A stretch of 64,000 bases of DNA, from contig JAPWKC010000003.1 in NCBI GenBank assembly GCA_028283725.1, positions 806,001 to 870,000 of the forward strand, given 5' to 3'. Numbering within the stretch: position 1 is the first letter of the stretch; every line of letters starts with the position of its first letter. The notes beneath the pieces are model-generated. The model did no database searches, was not told the origin of the DNA, and was given only the letters and a program-made list of their open reading frames with translations. This document shows positions 26,328-34,363 of this stretch, piece by piece. The stretch comes from Neorhizobium sp. (GTDB taxonomy: Bacteria > Pseudomonadota > Alphaproteobacteria > Rhizobiales > Rhizobiaceae). Position numbers and translations under genes: made by a program.

Positions 26328-26965
26328 CGCATTGCTCCAAACAGATAGACGAAGGTGAAGACGCCGATCCAGATGATGTCGAGGAAATGCCAGAACATCG
26401 ACAGGCACAGGATGCGGCGTGTGTTGTCGGGTGTCAGACCGCGCTTGTTCAGCTGGAAGACCAGCGTGACGAGCCAGATGATCCCGAAGGTCACGTGCGT
26501 GCCGTGGGTGGCGACCAGGGTGAAGAAGGCCGACAGGAAGCCGCTGCGCTGCGGCGTAGCACCTTCGGCGATCAGGCCGGAGAACTCGTGCAGCTCGACG
26601 CCGACGAAGGCTGCGCCGAGAATGCCGGTGATGATCAGCCAGCGGATGACGCCGCGGACATTGCCCGCGACCATCGCCTGCATGCCGATGCCGAAGGTGA
26701 TCGAGGATGCCAGAAGCAGACCGGTGTTCAGGGCGACCAGCGGCAGTTCGAAGATCTCCCGCGGGGACGGGCCGCCGGCATAGTTGCGGCTCAAGACGCC
26801 ATAGGCGGCAAACAGCGAGGCGAAGATCAGGGCATCGCTCATCAGGTAGATGAAGAAGCCCACCATGGTGGCGCCGCCCGCGTGGTGGTGGTCGTCCTCC
26901 GGGCGGTGGTAAACCCGCCCGGATGCATTCTTGCCTGTCGGCTTCGAGATCAAATCTGCTGACAT
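26324..26965 (-). CDS. cyoC: Cytochrome bo3 ubiquinol oxidase subunit III
   Basis: This 213-residue membrane subunit has five predicted spans. The family patterns are GFFIYLMSDALIFASLFAAY, VELHEFSGLI (conserved Glu/His) and FTLVATHGTHVTFGIIWL. It belongs to the haem-copper oxidase subunit III family in its quinol-oxidase form. GAGGATCTGA precedes the ATG. The gene starts two bases after the cyoB stop and overlaps cyoD by four bases, which indicates coupled translation. Confidence 0.93.
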   Translation of the reverse strand: MSADLISKPTGKNASGRVYHRPEDDHHHAGGATMVGFFIYLMSDALIFASLFAAYGVLSRNYAGGPSPREIFELPLVALNTGLLLASSITFGIGMQAMVAGNVRGVIRWLIITGILGAAFVGVELHEFSGLIAEGATPQRSGFLSAFFTLVATHGTHVTFGIIWLVTLVFQLNKRGLTPDNTRRILCLSMFWHFLDIIWIGVFTFVYLFGAMR

Positions 26966-26967
26966 GT

Positions 26968-28968
26968 TCAGATCCTCGCTGCGGCCTGCGCATCGCGCCG
27001 GCTTTCGTTTCTGGCGACGGTGTCGACCGGGATCGAGTATTCGCGGTTGTAGTTGAAGGTATGGGCGATCGCGATGACCAGAATGGCGGCGAAGCTGATG
27101 GCTGCCAGCCACCACATGTACCAGATCATGCCGAAGCCGAGGGCGACGGCGAGACCCGAGAGGTAGATGCCGGTGGCGGTGTTCTTCGGCATGTGGATCG
27201 CGACGAAACCGTCCTTCGGGTGCTTGTAGCCGTGTTCCTTCATGTCCTGCCAGGCGTCCAGATCATAGACGATCGGCGTGACGGCGAAATTGTATTCCGG
27301 CGGCGGCGAGGTGGTGGACCATTCCAGCGTGCGGGCACCCCAGGGGTCGCCGCTCGTGTCGCGGGTCTTGTCACGCTGGACGATGCCCATGACGATGCTC
27401 ATGACGAAGCCGAGAATGCCGACCAGGATGATCGCCACGCCGATGGCGGCAACGATGAAGAAGGGTTGCAGCGTCGGATCGTCGAAGTGGTTGATGCGGC
27501 GGGTGGTGCCCATCAGGCCGACGAAATAGATCGGCGTCCAGGCGACCCAGTAGCCGATGACCCAGCCCCAGAAGGCGACCTTGCCCCAGAACTCGTTCAT
27601 CTTGAAGCCGAAGGCCTTCGGGAACCAGTAGGTCATGCCGGCAAAGAGGCCGAAGACGACGCCGCCGATGATGACGTTATGGAAATGCGCCACCAGGAAG
27701 AGCGAGTTGTGCAGCACGAAATCTGCCGGCGGAATGGCCATCAGAACGCCGGTCATGCCGCCGACGACGAAGGTGAGCATGAAGGCGACGACCCACATCA
27801 TCGGCAGTTCGAAGCGGATCTCGCCGCGATACATGGTGAAGAGCCAGTTGAACACCTTGGCGCCGGTCGGGATGGCGATGACCATCGTGGCAATGCCGAA
27901 GAAGGCATTGACGTTGGCGCCCGAGCCCATGGTGAAGAAGTGGTGCAGCCAGACGATATAGGAGAGGATGGTGATGACGGCCGTGGCATAGACCATCGAC
28001 GTATAGCCGAACAGGCGCTTGCCGGTGAATGTCGAGGTGATGTCCGAATAGATGCCGAAGGCCGGCAGGATCAGGACATAGACTTCCGGGTGCCCCCACA
28101 TCCACACCATGTTCCAGTAGAGCATCGGGCTGCCGCCGTTGTCGTTGGTGAAGAAGGCAGTACCGAGATAGCGGTCGAGGATGAGGAGGAAGAAGGCGAC
28201 CGTCAGCGCCGGGAAGATGGCGACGACCAGAATGTTGCTGCAGAGTGCAGTCCAGACGAAGACGGGCATCTTCATCATGGTCATGCCGGGGGCGCGCATC
28301 TTGATGATCGTGGCGATCATGTTGACGCCGGAGAGCGTCGTGCCGATGCCGGCGATCTCAAGCGACCATAGATAATAGTCGACCCCTGAATCCGGACTGA
28401 AGGCCGTTTCGGCGAGCGGCGCATAGGAGAGCCAGCCGGTGCGGGCGAACTCGCCGATGAACAGCGACATCATGACGAGAATGGCGCCGGCGACCGTCAG
28501 CCAGAAGCTCAGGTTGTTGAGATAGGGGAAGGCGACATCGCGTGCGCCGATCTGAAGCGGCATGACGAAGTTGACGATGCCGACGACCAGCGGGATCGCC
28601 ACGAAGAAGATCATGATCGTTCCGTGGGCGGTGAACAGCTGGTCGTAGTGTTCGGGCGGCAGGAAGCCTTCGCTGCCGTTGAAGGCAATCGCCTGCTGGG
28701 CGCGCATCATGATGGCGTCGGCAAAGCCGCGCAGAAGCATGATGATGCCGAGCACGAGATACATGATGCCGATCTTCTTGTGATCGACGCTGGTGAACCA
28801 TTCCTTCCAGAGATAGCCCCAGAGGCGGAAATAGGTGAGCGCCGCCACGACGATGATGCCGAGCGCGGCCACCCCGGCGAAGGTGCCGACGATGATCGGC
28901 ACGTGGATTGGCACGGAATCGAGCGAGAGCCGCCCGAATACTGCCGATATTGTGCTAGTGTCTTGCAT
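26968..28968 (-). CDS. cyoB: Cytochrome bo3 ubiquinol oxidase subunit I
   Basis: This 666-residue catalytic subunit reduces oxygen to water at the haem o3-CuB centre and pumps protons. The quinol-binding residues typical of bo3 (Arg, Asp, His, Gln) appear in [10 protein letters not shown] and in [15 protein letters not shown], which distinguishes it from cytochrome c oxidases. [14 protein letters not shown] carries the His-Tyr active-site pair, and the paired CuB histidines are in [17 protein letters not shown] supplies haem ligands. About 15 membrane spans are expected, and the length equals that of E. coli CyoB. Confidence 0.96.
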   Translation of the reverse strand: MQDTSTISAVFGRLSLDSVPIHVPIIVGTFAGVAALGIIVVAALTYFRLWGYLWKEWFTSVDHKKIGIMYLVLGIIMLLRGFADAIMMRAQQAIAFNGSEGFLPPEHYDQLFTAHGTIMIFFVAIPLVVGIVNFVMPLQIGARDVAFPYLNNLSFWLTVAGAILVMMSLFIGEFARTGWLSYAPLAETAFSPDSGVDYYLWSLEIAGIGTTLSGVNMIATIIKMRAPGMTMMKMPVFVWTALCSNILVVAIFPALTVAFFLLILDRYLGTAFFTNDNGGSPMLYWNMVWMWGHPEVYVLILPAFGIYSDITSTFTGKRLFGYTSMVYATAVITILSYIVWLHHFFTMGSGANVNAFFGIATMVIAIPTGAKVFNWLFTMYRGEIRFELPMMWVVAFMLTFVVGGMTGVLMAIPPADFVLHNSLFLVAHFHNVIIGGVVFGLFAGMTYWFPKAFGFKMNEFWGKVAFWGWVIGYWVAWTPIYFVGLMGTTRRINHFDDPTLQPFFIVAAIGVAIILVGILGFVMSIVMGIVQRDKTRDTSGDPWGARTLEWSTTSPPPEYNFAVTPIVYDLDAWQDMKEHGYKHPKDGFVAIHMPKNTATGIYLSGLAVALGFGMIWYMWWLAAISFAAILVIAIAHTFNYNREYSIPVDTVARNESRRDAQAAARI

Positions 28969-29067
28969 GGTTGTCCCGATTTTCCGGCGCGAATCCCGCG
29001 CCGAGTTGGATTGGGTCGAAGTGTTGACAAGGGCCGGGGGAAGAGCCCGGCCGATGCAGGCCGGCCG

Positions 29068-30108
29068 TCAGGTGCCGCTTTCAGCGGGATGTGCCATCTG
29101 GTGATGGTCCATCGTGCTGTTCATCGGATGGGTTCCGGAGGAATGCTCCATCGCGGGCATGCTCATGATGCCGCCATTGTCGCGGTCTGCGGCGCGGTCC
29201 TTGGCCATCAGCTCGTAGAGGCAGGCCGTGCCGGGGGTGACGCAACGGTTGAGAATGCGGCCGTAGAGATCCTGTGGTGCCGCCGAGAAGTAGGTGACCG
29301 GTGTCTTGTTGCTCGGCTTTTCAAGCGCGAGGTAATTGTCGGTCGTCAGGGCGCCGGTCGAGGCCTTCACCTTGGCGACCCACTGGTCGAAACCGGCCTG
29401 ATCCGTGCCGTGGAGGCGGAAGCGCATGTCGGAGAAACCGTCGCCGGTGTAATTGCCGGAGAAGCCCCAGCTGTCGCCCGCATGGTTCAGCACGGCGTGC
29501 AGCTGCGACTGCATGCCCGGCATCGCATAGATCATGCCGGCCAGCGTCGGGGCGTAGAAGGTGTTCATCTGGCTCGTCGAGGTGATCGAGAAGCGGACCG
29601 GAACGTCGACCGGGAGCGCCAGTTCATTGACGGTGGCGATGCCCTGTTCCGGGTAGATGAACAGCCATTTCCAATCCATCGCGACGACCTGGATGTCGAG
29701 ATGTTTCGCGTTGGCGGGCAGCGGCTTGTCTGCGGCGATCCGCTCGATCGGGCGGAAGGGGTCGAGCGTGTTGGTGGTGATCCAGGTGACGACGCCGAGG
29801 CACAGAATGATCGCCAGCGGTACGAGCCAGATGACCATTTCGAGCTTGGTCGAATGATGGAAATGCGGATCGTAGAGGTGGGGCGACCGGCCCTTGCGGT
29901 AGCGCAGGGCGAAGACGACGGTCAGAACCATGGTCGGGATGACGACGACGAGCATCACGGCCAGCGAAAGAAGAATGAGATTCCGCTCCTGAAGAGCGAT
30001 ATCTCCTGTCGGGTTCATCACCACCATGTTGCAACCGCTCAAGAGAGCGAGCGGCAGAAACATGAAGAGGTGGCGCGCGTGGCGGAGGATTGAAGGTTTC
30101 TGTTGCAT
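29068..30108 (-). CDS. cyoA: Cytochrome bo3 ubiquinol oxidase subunit II
   Basis: This lipoprotein of about 346 residues is anchored by two membrane spans. The signal ends in a lipobox LLSGC (Cys near residue 26). The periplasmic cupredoxin-like domain includes VVAMDWKWLFIYPEQGIATVNELALP and SQMNTFYAPTLAGMIYAMPGMQ. It lacks the Cys/His/Met set of a CuA centre, as expected for a quinol oxidase. The C-terminus carries a His/Met-rich tail. The ATG at 30108 is preferred; a GTG at 30141 is also in frame. It is the first gene of cyoABCD, behind an FNR-type box. Confidence 0.92.
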   Translation of the reverse strand: MQQKPSILRHARHLFMFLPLALLSGCNMVVMNPTGDIALQERNLILLSLAVMLVVVIPTMVLTVVFALRYRKGRSPHLYDPHFHHSTKLEMVIWLVPLAIILCLGVVTWITTNTLDPFRPIERIAADKPLPANAKHLDIQVVAMDWKWLFIYPEQGIATVNELALPVDVPVRFSITSTSQMNTFYAPTLAGMIYAMPGMQSQLHAVLNHAGDSWGFSGNYTGDGFSDMRFRLHGTDQAGFDQWVAKVKASTGALTTDNYLALEKPSNKTPVTYFSAAPQDLYGRILNRCVTPGTACLYELMAKDRAADRDNGGIMSMPAMEHSSGTHPMNSTMDHHQMAHPAESGT

Positions 30109-30143
30109 AGGGCGGACGATAAATCCCGCCTCGGCCCGCACCC

Positions 30144-30157
30144 TTGATTCAAATCAA
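30144..30157. promoter_or_regulatory. FNR/FixK-type box upstream of cyoA
   Basis: TTGATTCAAATCAA matches TTGAT-N4-ATCAA exactly. It lies 36 bases before the cyoA ATG. In rhizobia such boxes bind FixK/FnrN; here the close position suggests oxygen-dependent control, possibly repression, of the low-affinity oxidase. Confidence 0.6.
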
Positions 30158-30195
30158 TCTGGAAGCCCTGCGGCAGCCCCTGCGACAATGAGAAA

Positions 30196-30214
30196 CCGGC
30201 CCGTAAAGGGCCGG
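30196..30214 (-). terminator. Probable terminator of SIP gene
   Basis: A 7-bp CCGGCCC/GGGCCGG hairpin with a 5-base loop and, on the minus strand, TTTCTC after it. It lies about 65 bases past the siderophore-interacting protein stop. Confidence 0.5.
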
Positions 30215-30280
30215 CGAGGACATGGAGGAAGCGACCCGGAAAGGCCGGCTTTCCGGCGAATTCTGCGTTGTTTCGCGGGA

Positions 30281-31108
30281 TCAGACGTCTTTTTCGGCAG
30301 CGTCGGCCTTGCCCTTGGTCCAATAGCCGGCGGCCTTCAGCCAAGGCAGGGGATGGCCGCGATTCTCGGTCAAATCGGCACGCACCGCGCGTGCTACAGA
30401 CGCTTCGGCGGCGATCCAGGCGAAGGTGCCGGCCGGGATGGTTTCGACGGCAGAAAGTGCCTCCACCAGCGGCGCGGCATCGGCGGCCTTAGACAGCGGG
30501 CGATGCACCCAACGGATATCGACCCTGGCTTTCGTCTCGAAACGCTGCTCTTCCTCGGGGCCGGCAACGGCTGCGATCACGATGAACGAATCATTTTCGC
30601 CGGCTTCCTCGATCCGGCGGCCGATGGCGGGCAGCGCCGTCTCGTCGCCGATCAGGAGCCAGCTGTTGACGCCAGACACGACGGCCGAGCCGCGCGGCCC
30701 GCCGATCGGCAGCGTGGTGCCGGGTTTCGCCTCGATCGCCCAGGCGGTGGCGGGGCCTGCCTCGTGGATGGCGAAATCGAGAACGAGCGTCCTGTCGTCC
30801 GTATCGAAATAGCGCGGCGTGTAATCGCGACCCTCGGGCTCGCGGTCGCCATTGGGCGGGAAGATCTTGATGTGATCGTCCGCAGAGGCGCTGGCGAAAT
30901 CGCCGAGATCGTCGCTGGTGAGCGTTATCCGCAGCATCTGGGGCGTAACGTATTCCACCGTCCGGACGGTGAGGGTGCGCCGCTTCAGTTCGTGGCGCAC
31001 GCGCTCGATCACGGGCAGGGCCGGAGCTGTGGCCTGGGGGATGCCTTGGGTGGTGCCTTGGGTGGTGGCCGGTGCCGCGGGCTCAGTGGTAGAGGAAAGG
31101 TCGTTCAT
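30281..31108 (-). CDS. Siderophore-interacting protein (ferric-siderophore reductase)
   Basis: This 275-residue flavoprotein belongs to the SIP/ViuB family and should reduce ferric siderophores in the cytoplasm with NAD(P)H and FAD. The FAD-binding RDYTPRYFD motif is near residue 120, the nucleotide-binding segment is LLIGDETALPAIGRRIEE near 178, and the conserved C-terminal GYWTKG is present. The first 30 residues are low complexity, with a short TTQG repeat. It lies next to, but on the opposite strand from, an ABC exporter, an AraC regulator and a TonB-dependent receptor, all consistent with siderophore use. It starts at an ATG. Confidence 0.9.
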   Translation of the reverse strand: MNDLSSTTEPAAPATTQGTTQGIPQATAPALPVIERVRHELKRRTLTVRTVEYVTPQMLRITLTSDDLGDFASASADDHIKIFPPNGDREPEGRDYTPRYFDTDDRTLVLDFAIHEAGPATAWAIEAKPGTTLPIGGPRGSAVVSGVNSWLLIGDETALPAIGRRIEEAGENDSFIVIAAVAGPEEEQRFETKARVDIRWVHRPLSKAADAAPLVEALSAVETIPAGTFAWIAAEASVARAVRADLTENRGHPLPWLKAAGYWTKGKADAAEKDV

Positions 31109-31500
31109 CGATGGTCCTTCATTACATTCCGGGATGCAGGTTTTCGCCTCTCCGGTGCCGGCTTGCCGGCGATCGCGCGTTGCCTGACGTTAACGCTTAC
31201 GGGCGACGTCCTTTCACGTCGTCATTCCTGTCCGTTTCATCGGGGGGCCTTTCGCGCTACCTTGCGGATGCGCGCATCGCCATCTACGGCCGCCACCTTT
31301 TCGGTTGCAAACCTGACATCGGCCCCTGATAAAACGGTGGTGCCTCACAGGCGGCGGGTGGCTCTCCCTTCATTTAGAAGGATTGCATTTTGCGGCATTT
31401 TGACCTTCCCGTGCCGACCTGTTTCAAATATTGAGGCTCAAGCTCATGTTTCGCCAAATTTGTCCGGCCGGTCAATCGCCGCCGGTTCAAAGTCTCTTGA
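31109..31500. other. Divergent intergenic region, SIP / ABC exporter
   Basis: About 390 bases lie between divergent genes and should hold both promoters. A TTTAGAA half-site near 31373 recalls the Irr iron-control motif, but its second half does not match. No gene-like frame is convincing. Confidence 0.4.
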
Positions 31501-33228
31501 ATGCAGGTCCAGATGCTTCGTCGCTTCTTTGAATATTACCGTCCTTACCGGGGATTATTCATCCTCGATTTCTCCTGCGCGATCCTGTCCGGTCTGCTGG
31601 AACTCGGCTTTCCGATGGCGGTCAAGCTGTTCGTCGACAATCTTCTGGCGTCGCAGCAATGGCTGCTGATCATCCTTGCCTCGGCGGCGCTGCTGGTCAT
31701 CTATGCGATCAATACCGGGCTGATGGCGGTCGTCACCTATTGGGGACATATGCTCGGCATCAATATCGAGACGGATATGCGGCGGGCGGCGTTCAACCAT
31801 CTGCAGAAGCTCTCCTTCCGCTACTACGACAACCAGAAGACCGGGCATCTGGTCGGCCGGCTCACCAAGGATCTCGAAGAGATCGGCGAAGTGGCGCATC
31901 ACGGGCCGGAGGATCTGTTCATCGCGCTGATGACCTTCATCGGGGCGCTGATCCTGATGTTTTCCGTCAACTGGCAGCTGGCGGTGATCACCGCCATGGT
32001 CGTGCCGATGACGGCATGGTTCACCAGCCGCTACGGCGCGCGGATGACCCATAATTTCCGCCGGCTGTTCGATCGAGTCGGCCATTTCAACGCCCGTATC
32101 GAGGAAAATGTCGGCGGCATGCGGGTGGTGCAGGCCTTCGCCAACGAGAACCACGAGCGGGCGCTGTTCGAAGCGGAAAACCAGAATTACCGCACGGTGA
32201 AGCTGGAAGCCTACAAGATCATGGCTGCCAGCACCTCGCTCAGCTACATGAGCATGCGGCTGACGCAGATGGTGGTGATGATCGCCGGTGCCTATTTCGT
32301 GCTGGCCGGCGAACTGACCGATGGCGGTTTCATCGGCTTCCTGCTCTTGGTCGGCGTGTTCTTCCGCCCGGTCGAGAAGATCAATTCGGTGATCGAGACC
32401 TATCCGAAGGGGATTGCCGGCTTCCGCCGCTTCACCGAACTGATCGATACCGAGCCGGATATCGCCGATGCGCCCGATGCCGTCGCCGTCGATCATCTGA
32501 AGGGCGAGATCGTCTATTCCGACGTGTCCTTCGGCTACAGCGCCGAGAAGCCGGTTCTGTCCAGGGTCAACCTGTCGATCCGTGCCGGCGAGACGATCGC
32601 CTTCGTCGGTCCTTCCGGTGCCGGCAAGACGACGATCTGCTCGCTCCTGCCGCGCTTCTACGAGATCACCGGTGGGGCGATCACGATCGACGGGATCGAT
32701 ATCCGGCAGATGACCAAGGTGTCGCTGCGCCAGCAGATCGGCATCGTCCAGCAGGATGTCTTCCTGTTCGGCGGCACGATCCGCGACAATATCGAATATG
32801 GCAGGCTCGGCGCCAGCGAGGCCGACATCGTCGATGCCGCCCGCCGGGCGCGGCTGGAGGACATGCTGGCCGGCCTGCCCGAGGGGCTCGATACGGTCAT
32901 CGGCGAACGCGGCGTCAAACTGTCGGGCGGCCAGAAGCAGCGGGTGGCGATCGCCCGGATGTTTCTCAAGAACCCGCCGATCCTCATTCTCGACGAGGCC
33001 ACGTCGGCGCTCGATACGGAAACGGAGCGGGCGATCCAGCGATCGCTTTCCGAGCTTGCGGTCGGCCGCACGACGCTGATCATCGCGCACCGGCTTGCGA
33101 CCATCCAGGGCGCCGACCGGATCGTCGTGGTCGACCGGCAGGGCATCGCCGAAGAAGGTTCGCATCAGGAACTGGTGGCTCTGGGGGGCGCGTATAACCG
33201 GCTGCATGCCGCGCAGGTGGGCGCCTGA
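31501..33228 (+). CDS. ABC exporter, fused membrane and ATPase domains
   Basis: This 575-residue half-transporter works as a homodimer in the inner membrane. Six membrane spans fill residues 1-310 (ABC_membrane type), with the coupling motif FDRVGHFNARIEENVGGMRVVQAFANE. The ATPase domain follows with Walker A GPSGAGKTT, Q-loop VQQDVFLFG, signature LSGGQKQRVAIARM, Walker B LILDEATSALD and switch His in AHRLATI. It resembles lipid/drug exporters of the MsbA/BmrA kind. Its place in a siderophore cluster suggests siderophore recycling or export, but this is context only. Translation may start at 31501 or at the ATG four codons later (AGG-preceded). Confidence 0.88.
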   Translation: MQVQMLRRFFEYYRPYRGLFILDFSCAILSGLLELGFPMAVKLFVDNLLASQQWLLIILASAALLVIYAINTGLMAVVTYWGHMLGINIETDMRRAAFNHLQKLSFRYYDNQKTGHLVGRLTKDLEEIGEVAHHGPEDLFIALMTFIGALILMFSVNWQLAVITAMVVPMTAWFTSRYGARMTHNFRRLFDRVGHFNARIEENVGGMRVVQAFANENHERALFEAENQNYRTVKLEAYKIMAASTSLSYMSMRLTQMVVMIAGAYFVLAGELTDGGFIGFLLLVGVFFRPVEKINSVIETYPKGIAGFRRFTELIDTEPDIADAPDAVAVDHLKGEIVYSDVSFGYSAEKPVLSRVNLSIRAGETIAFVGPSGAGKTTICSLLPRFYEITGGAITIDGIDIRQMTKVSLRQQIGIVQQDVFLFGGTIRDNIEYGRLGASEADIVDAARRARLEDMLAGLPEGLDTVIGERGVKLSGGQKQRVAIARMFLKNPPILILDEATSALDTETERAIQRSLSELAVGRTTLIIAHRLATIQGADRIVVVDRQGIAEEGSHQELVALGGAYNRLHAAQVGA

Positions 33229-33268
33229 GACTATCCGCAATTGCCCGGATTGATGAACCGCATAAAAC

Positions 33269-34216
33269 TTGATAAAAAGGAGAAAGTTTATAACGGGTCA
33301 AGTTTTGCGGGATCAGGGGCGCCACCGGGTCATGACGTTTCAACCTCGGATGTCCAACCGGATCGACGGGTTTTCGGTGATCGGCGGCTTGCGCCGCCGG
33401 CACTGGAATGGAATCACCGCCGATCTGTGGGACGTGGAATGCGCGGCGCAGGCCGGCGGCTATTACGTGGCGCGCGATCCGCGGCTGTTCATCCTGCTCG
33501 ATCATCGCGGCGCGGGACGGCCTTCGGTGAAGATGTCTCCCACCGACAAGGGTGGCGCGCAAGACCGGGTCGAGAGCCCGATTTCCTATATCCCCGCCGA
33601 GATGGACCTTTGGGTCGATATCGCCGGCGTCGACTATCTGCGTCATCTCGACATTCATTTCGACGCCGACGTGCTGGCCGGCCGGCTGATGGAGGAGATC
33701 GATCCGCGCCGGCTGCGCGATGCCAAGCTCTTGTTTTCCGACGAACGGGTGATGACACTGGCGGGGCTGATCGCCGCAGAAATCGCCAATCCCGAACCGC
33801 TGCACGACCTTTACGGCGATGGCTTGAGCCTGGCACTGCTGATCGACGTGCTGAAACTGGTCAAATCGGAGCCGCGCAAGCGCGGCACGCTTGCCCCCTG
33901 GCAATTGAAACGGGCAACCGAGTTCATCGAGGCCAATTGCCTGCGCAATATCAGATTGCAGGAGATCGCGGCACTCGCCGGGCTGTCGCAATCGCATTTC
34001 AGCCACTCGTTCAAGGCGGCGACCGGGATGGCGCCGCACGAATGGCAGATGAATGCACGCATTTCGCGCGCCAAAACACTTCTGTCCCATGGCCAGCAGC
34101 CGTTGACGGAAATCGCCGCAGAAACAGGCTTTGCCGATCAGGCGCATTTTTCCCGCGTCTTCCGCAAGCATGTCGGTATTGCGCCGTCGCGGTGGAAAAA
34201 GTCACAGCAGGCCTGA
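33269..34216 (+). CDS. AraC-family transcriptional regulator
   Basis: This protein has up to 315 residues and a C-terminal AraC DNA-binding domain with two helix-turn-helices: RLQEIAALAGLSQSHFSHSFKAATGMAPHEW and LTEIAAETGFADQAHFSRVFRKHVGIAPSRW. The N-terminal half is an effector domain with no clear cupin signature. It probably activates the TonB-dependent receptor gene 147 bases downstream when the siderophore is present, as PchR-type regulators do. The start is uncertain: the frame opens with a TTG at 33269, but the ATG at 33332 (MTFQPRMSN) may be the true start; neither has an ideal ribosome-binding site. Confidence 0.85.
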   Translation: MIKRRKFITGQVLRDQGRHRVMTFQPRMSNRIDGFSVIGGLRRRHWNGITADLWDVECAAQAGGYYVARDPRLFILLDHRGAGRPSVKMSPTDKGGAQDRVESPISYIPAEMDLWVDIAGVDYLRHLDIHFDADVLAGRLMEEIDPRRLRDAKLLFSDERVMTLAGLIAAEIANPEPLHDLYGDGLSLALLIDVLKLVKSEPRKRGTLAPWQLKRATEFIEANCLRNIRLQEIAALAGLSQSHFSHSFKAATGMAPHEWQMNARISRAKTLLSHGQQPLTEIAAETGFADQAHFSRVFRKHVGIAPSRWKKSQQA

Positions 34217-34301
34217 AAATGGCCGGCAATCGCCCACCGAGACAAATTTTGCCCAAGATCGTTCAAGTCCCTCGGATCGAGGCAAGCGTGGGCGTTAAAA
34301 C

Positions 34302-34316
34302 TGAGTTAATCACTCA
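34302..34316. promoter_or_regulatory. Candidate RirA iron-responsive operator
   Basis: TGAGTTAATCACTCA fits the TGA-N9-TCA iron-responsive operator of rhizobial RirA, and the arms TGAGT/ACTCA are perfectly inverted. It lies 48 bases before the receptor gene ATG. Confidence 0.45.
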
Positions 34317-34363
34317 CCTTATTGCGGGCAGCCGGATGATGACGGCGTAAGTGGGGCCAATCG

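Noticed and set aside
31373..31389. Possible Irr (ICE) iron-control motif starting TTTAGAA
   Set aside because: Only the left half matches; the right half (TTGCATT) lacks the inverted TTCTAAA.
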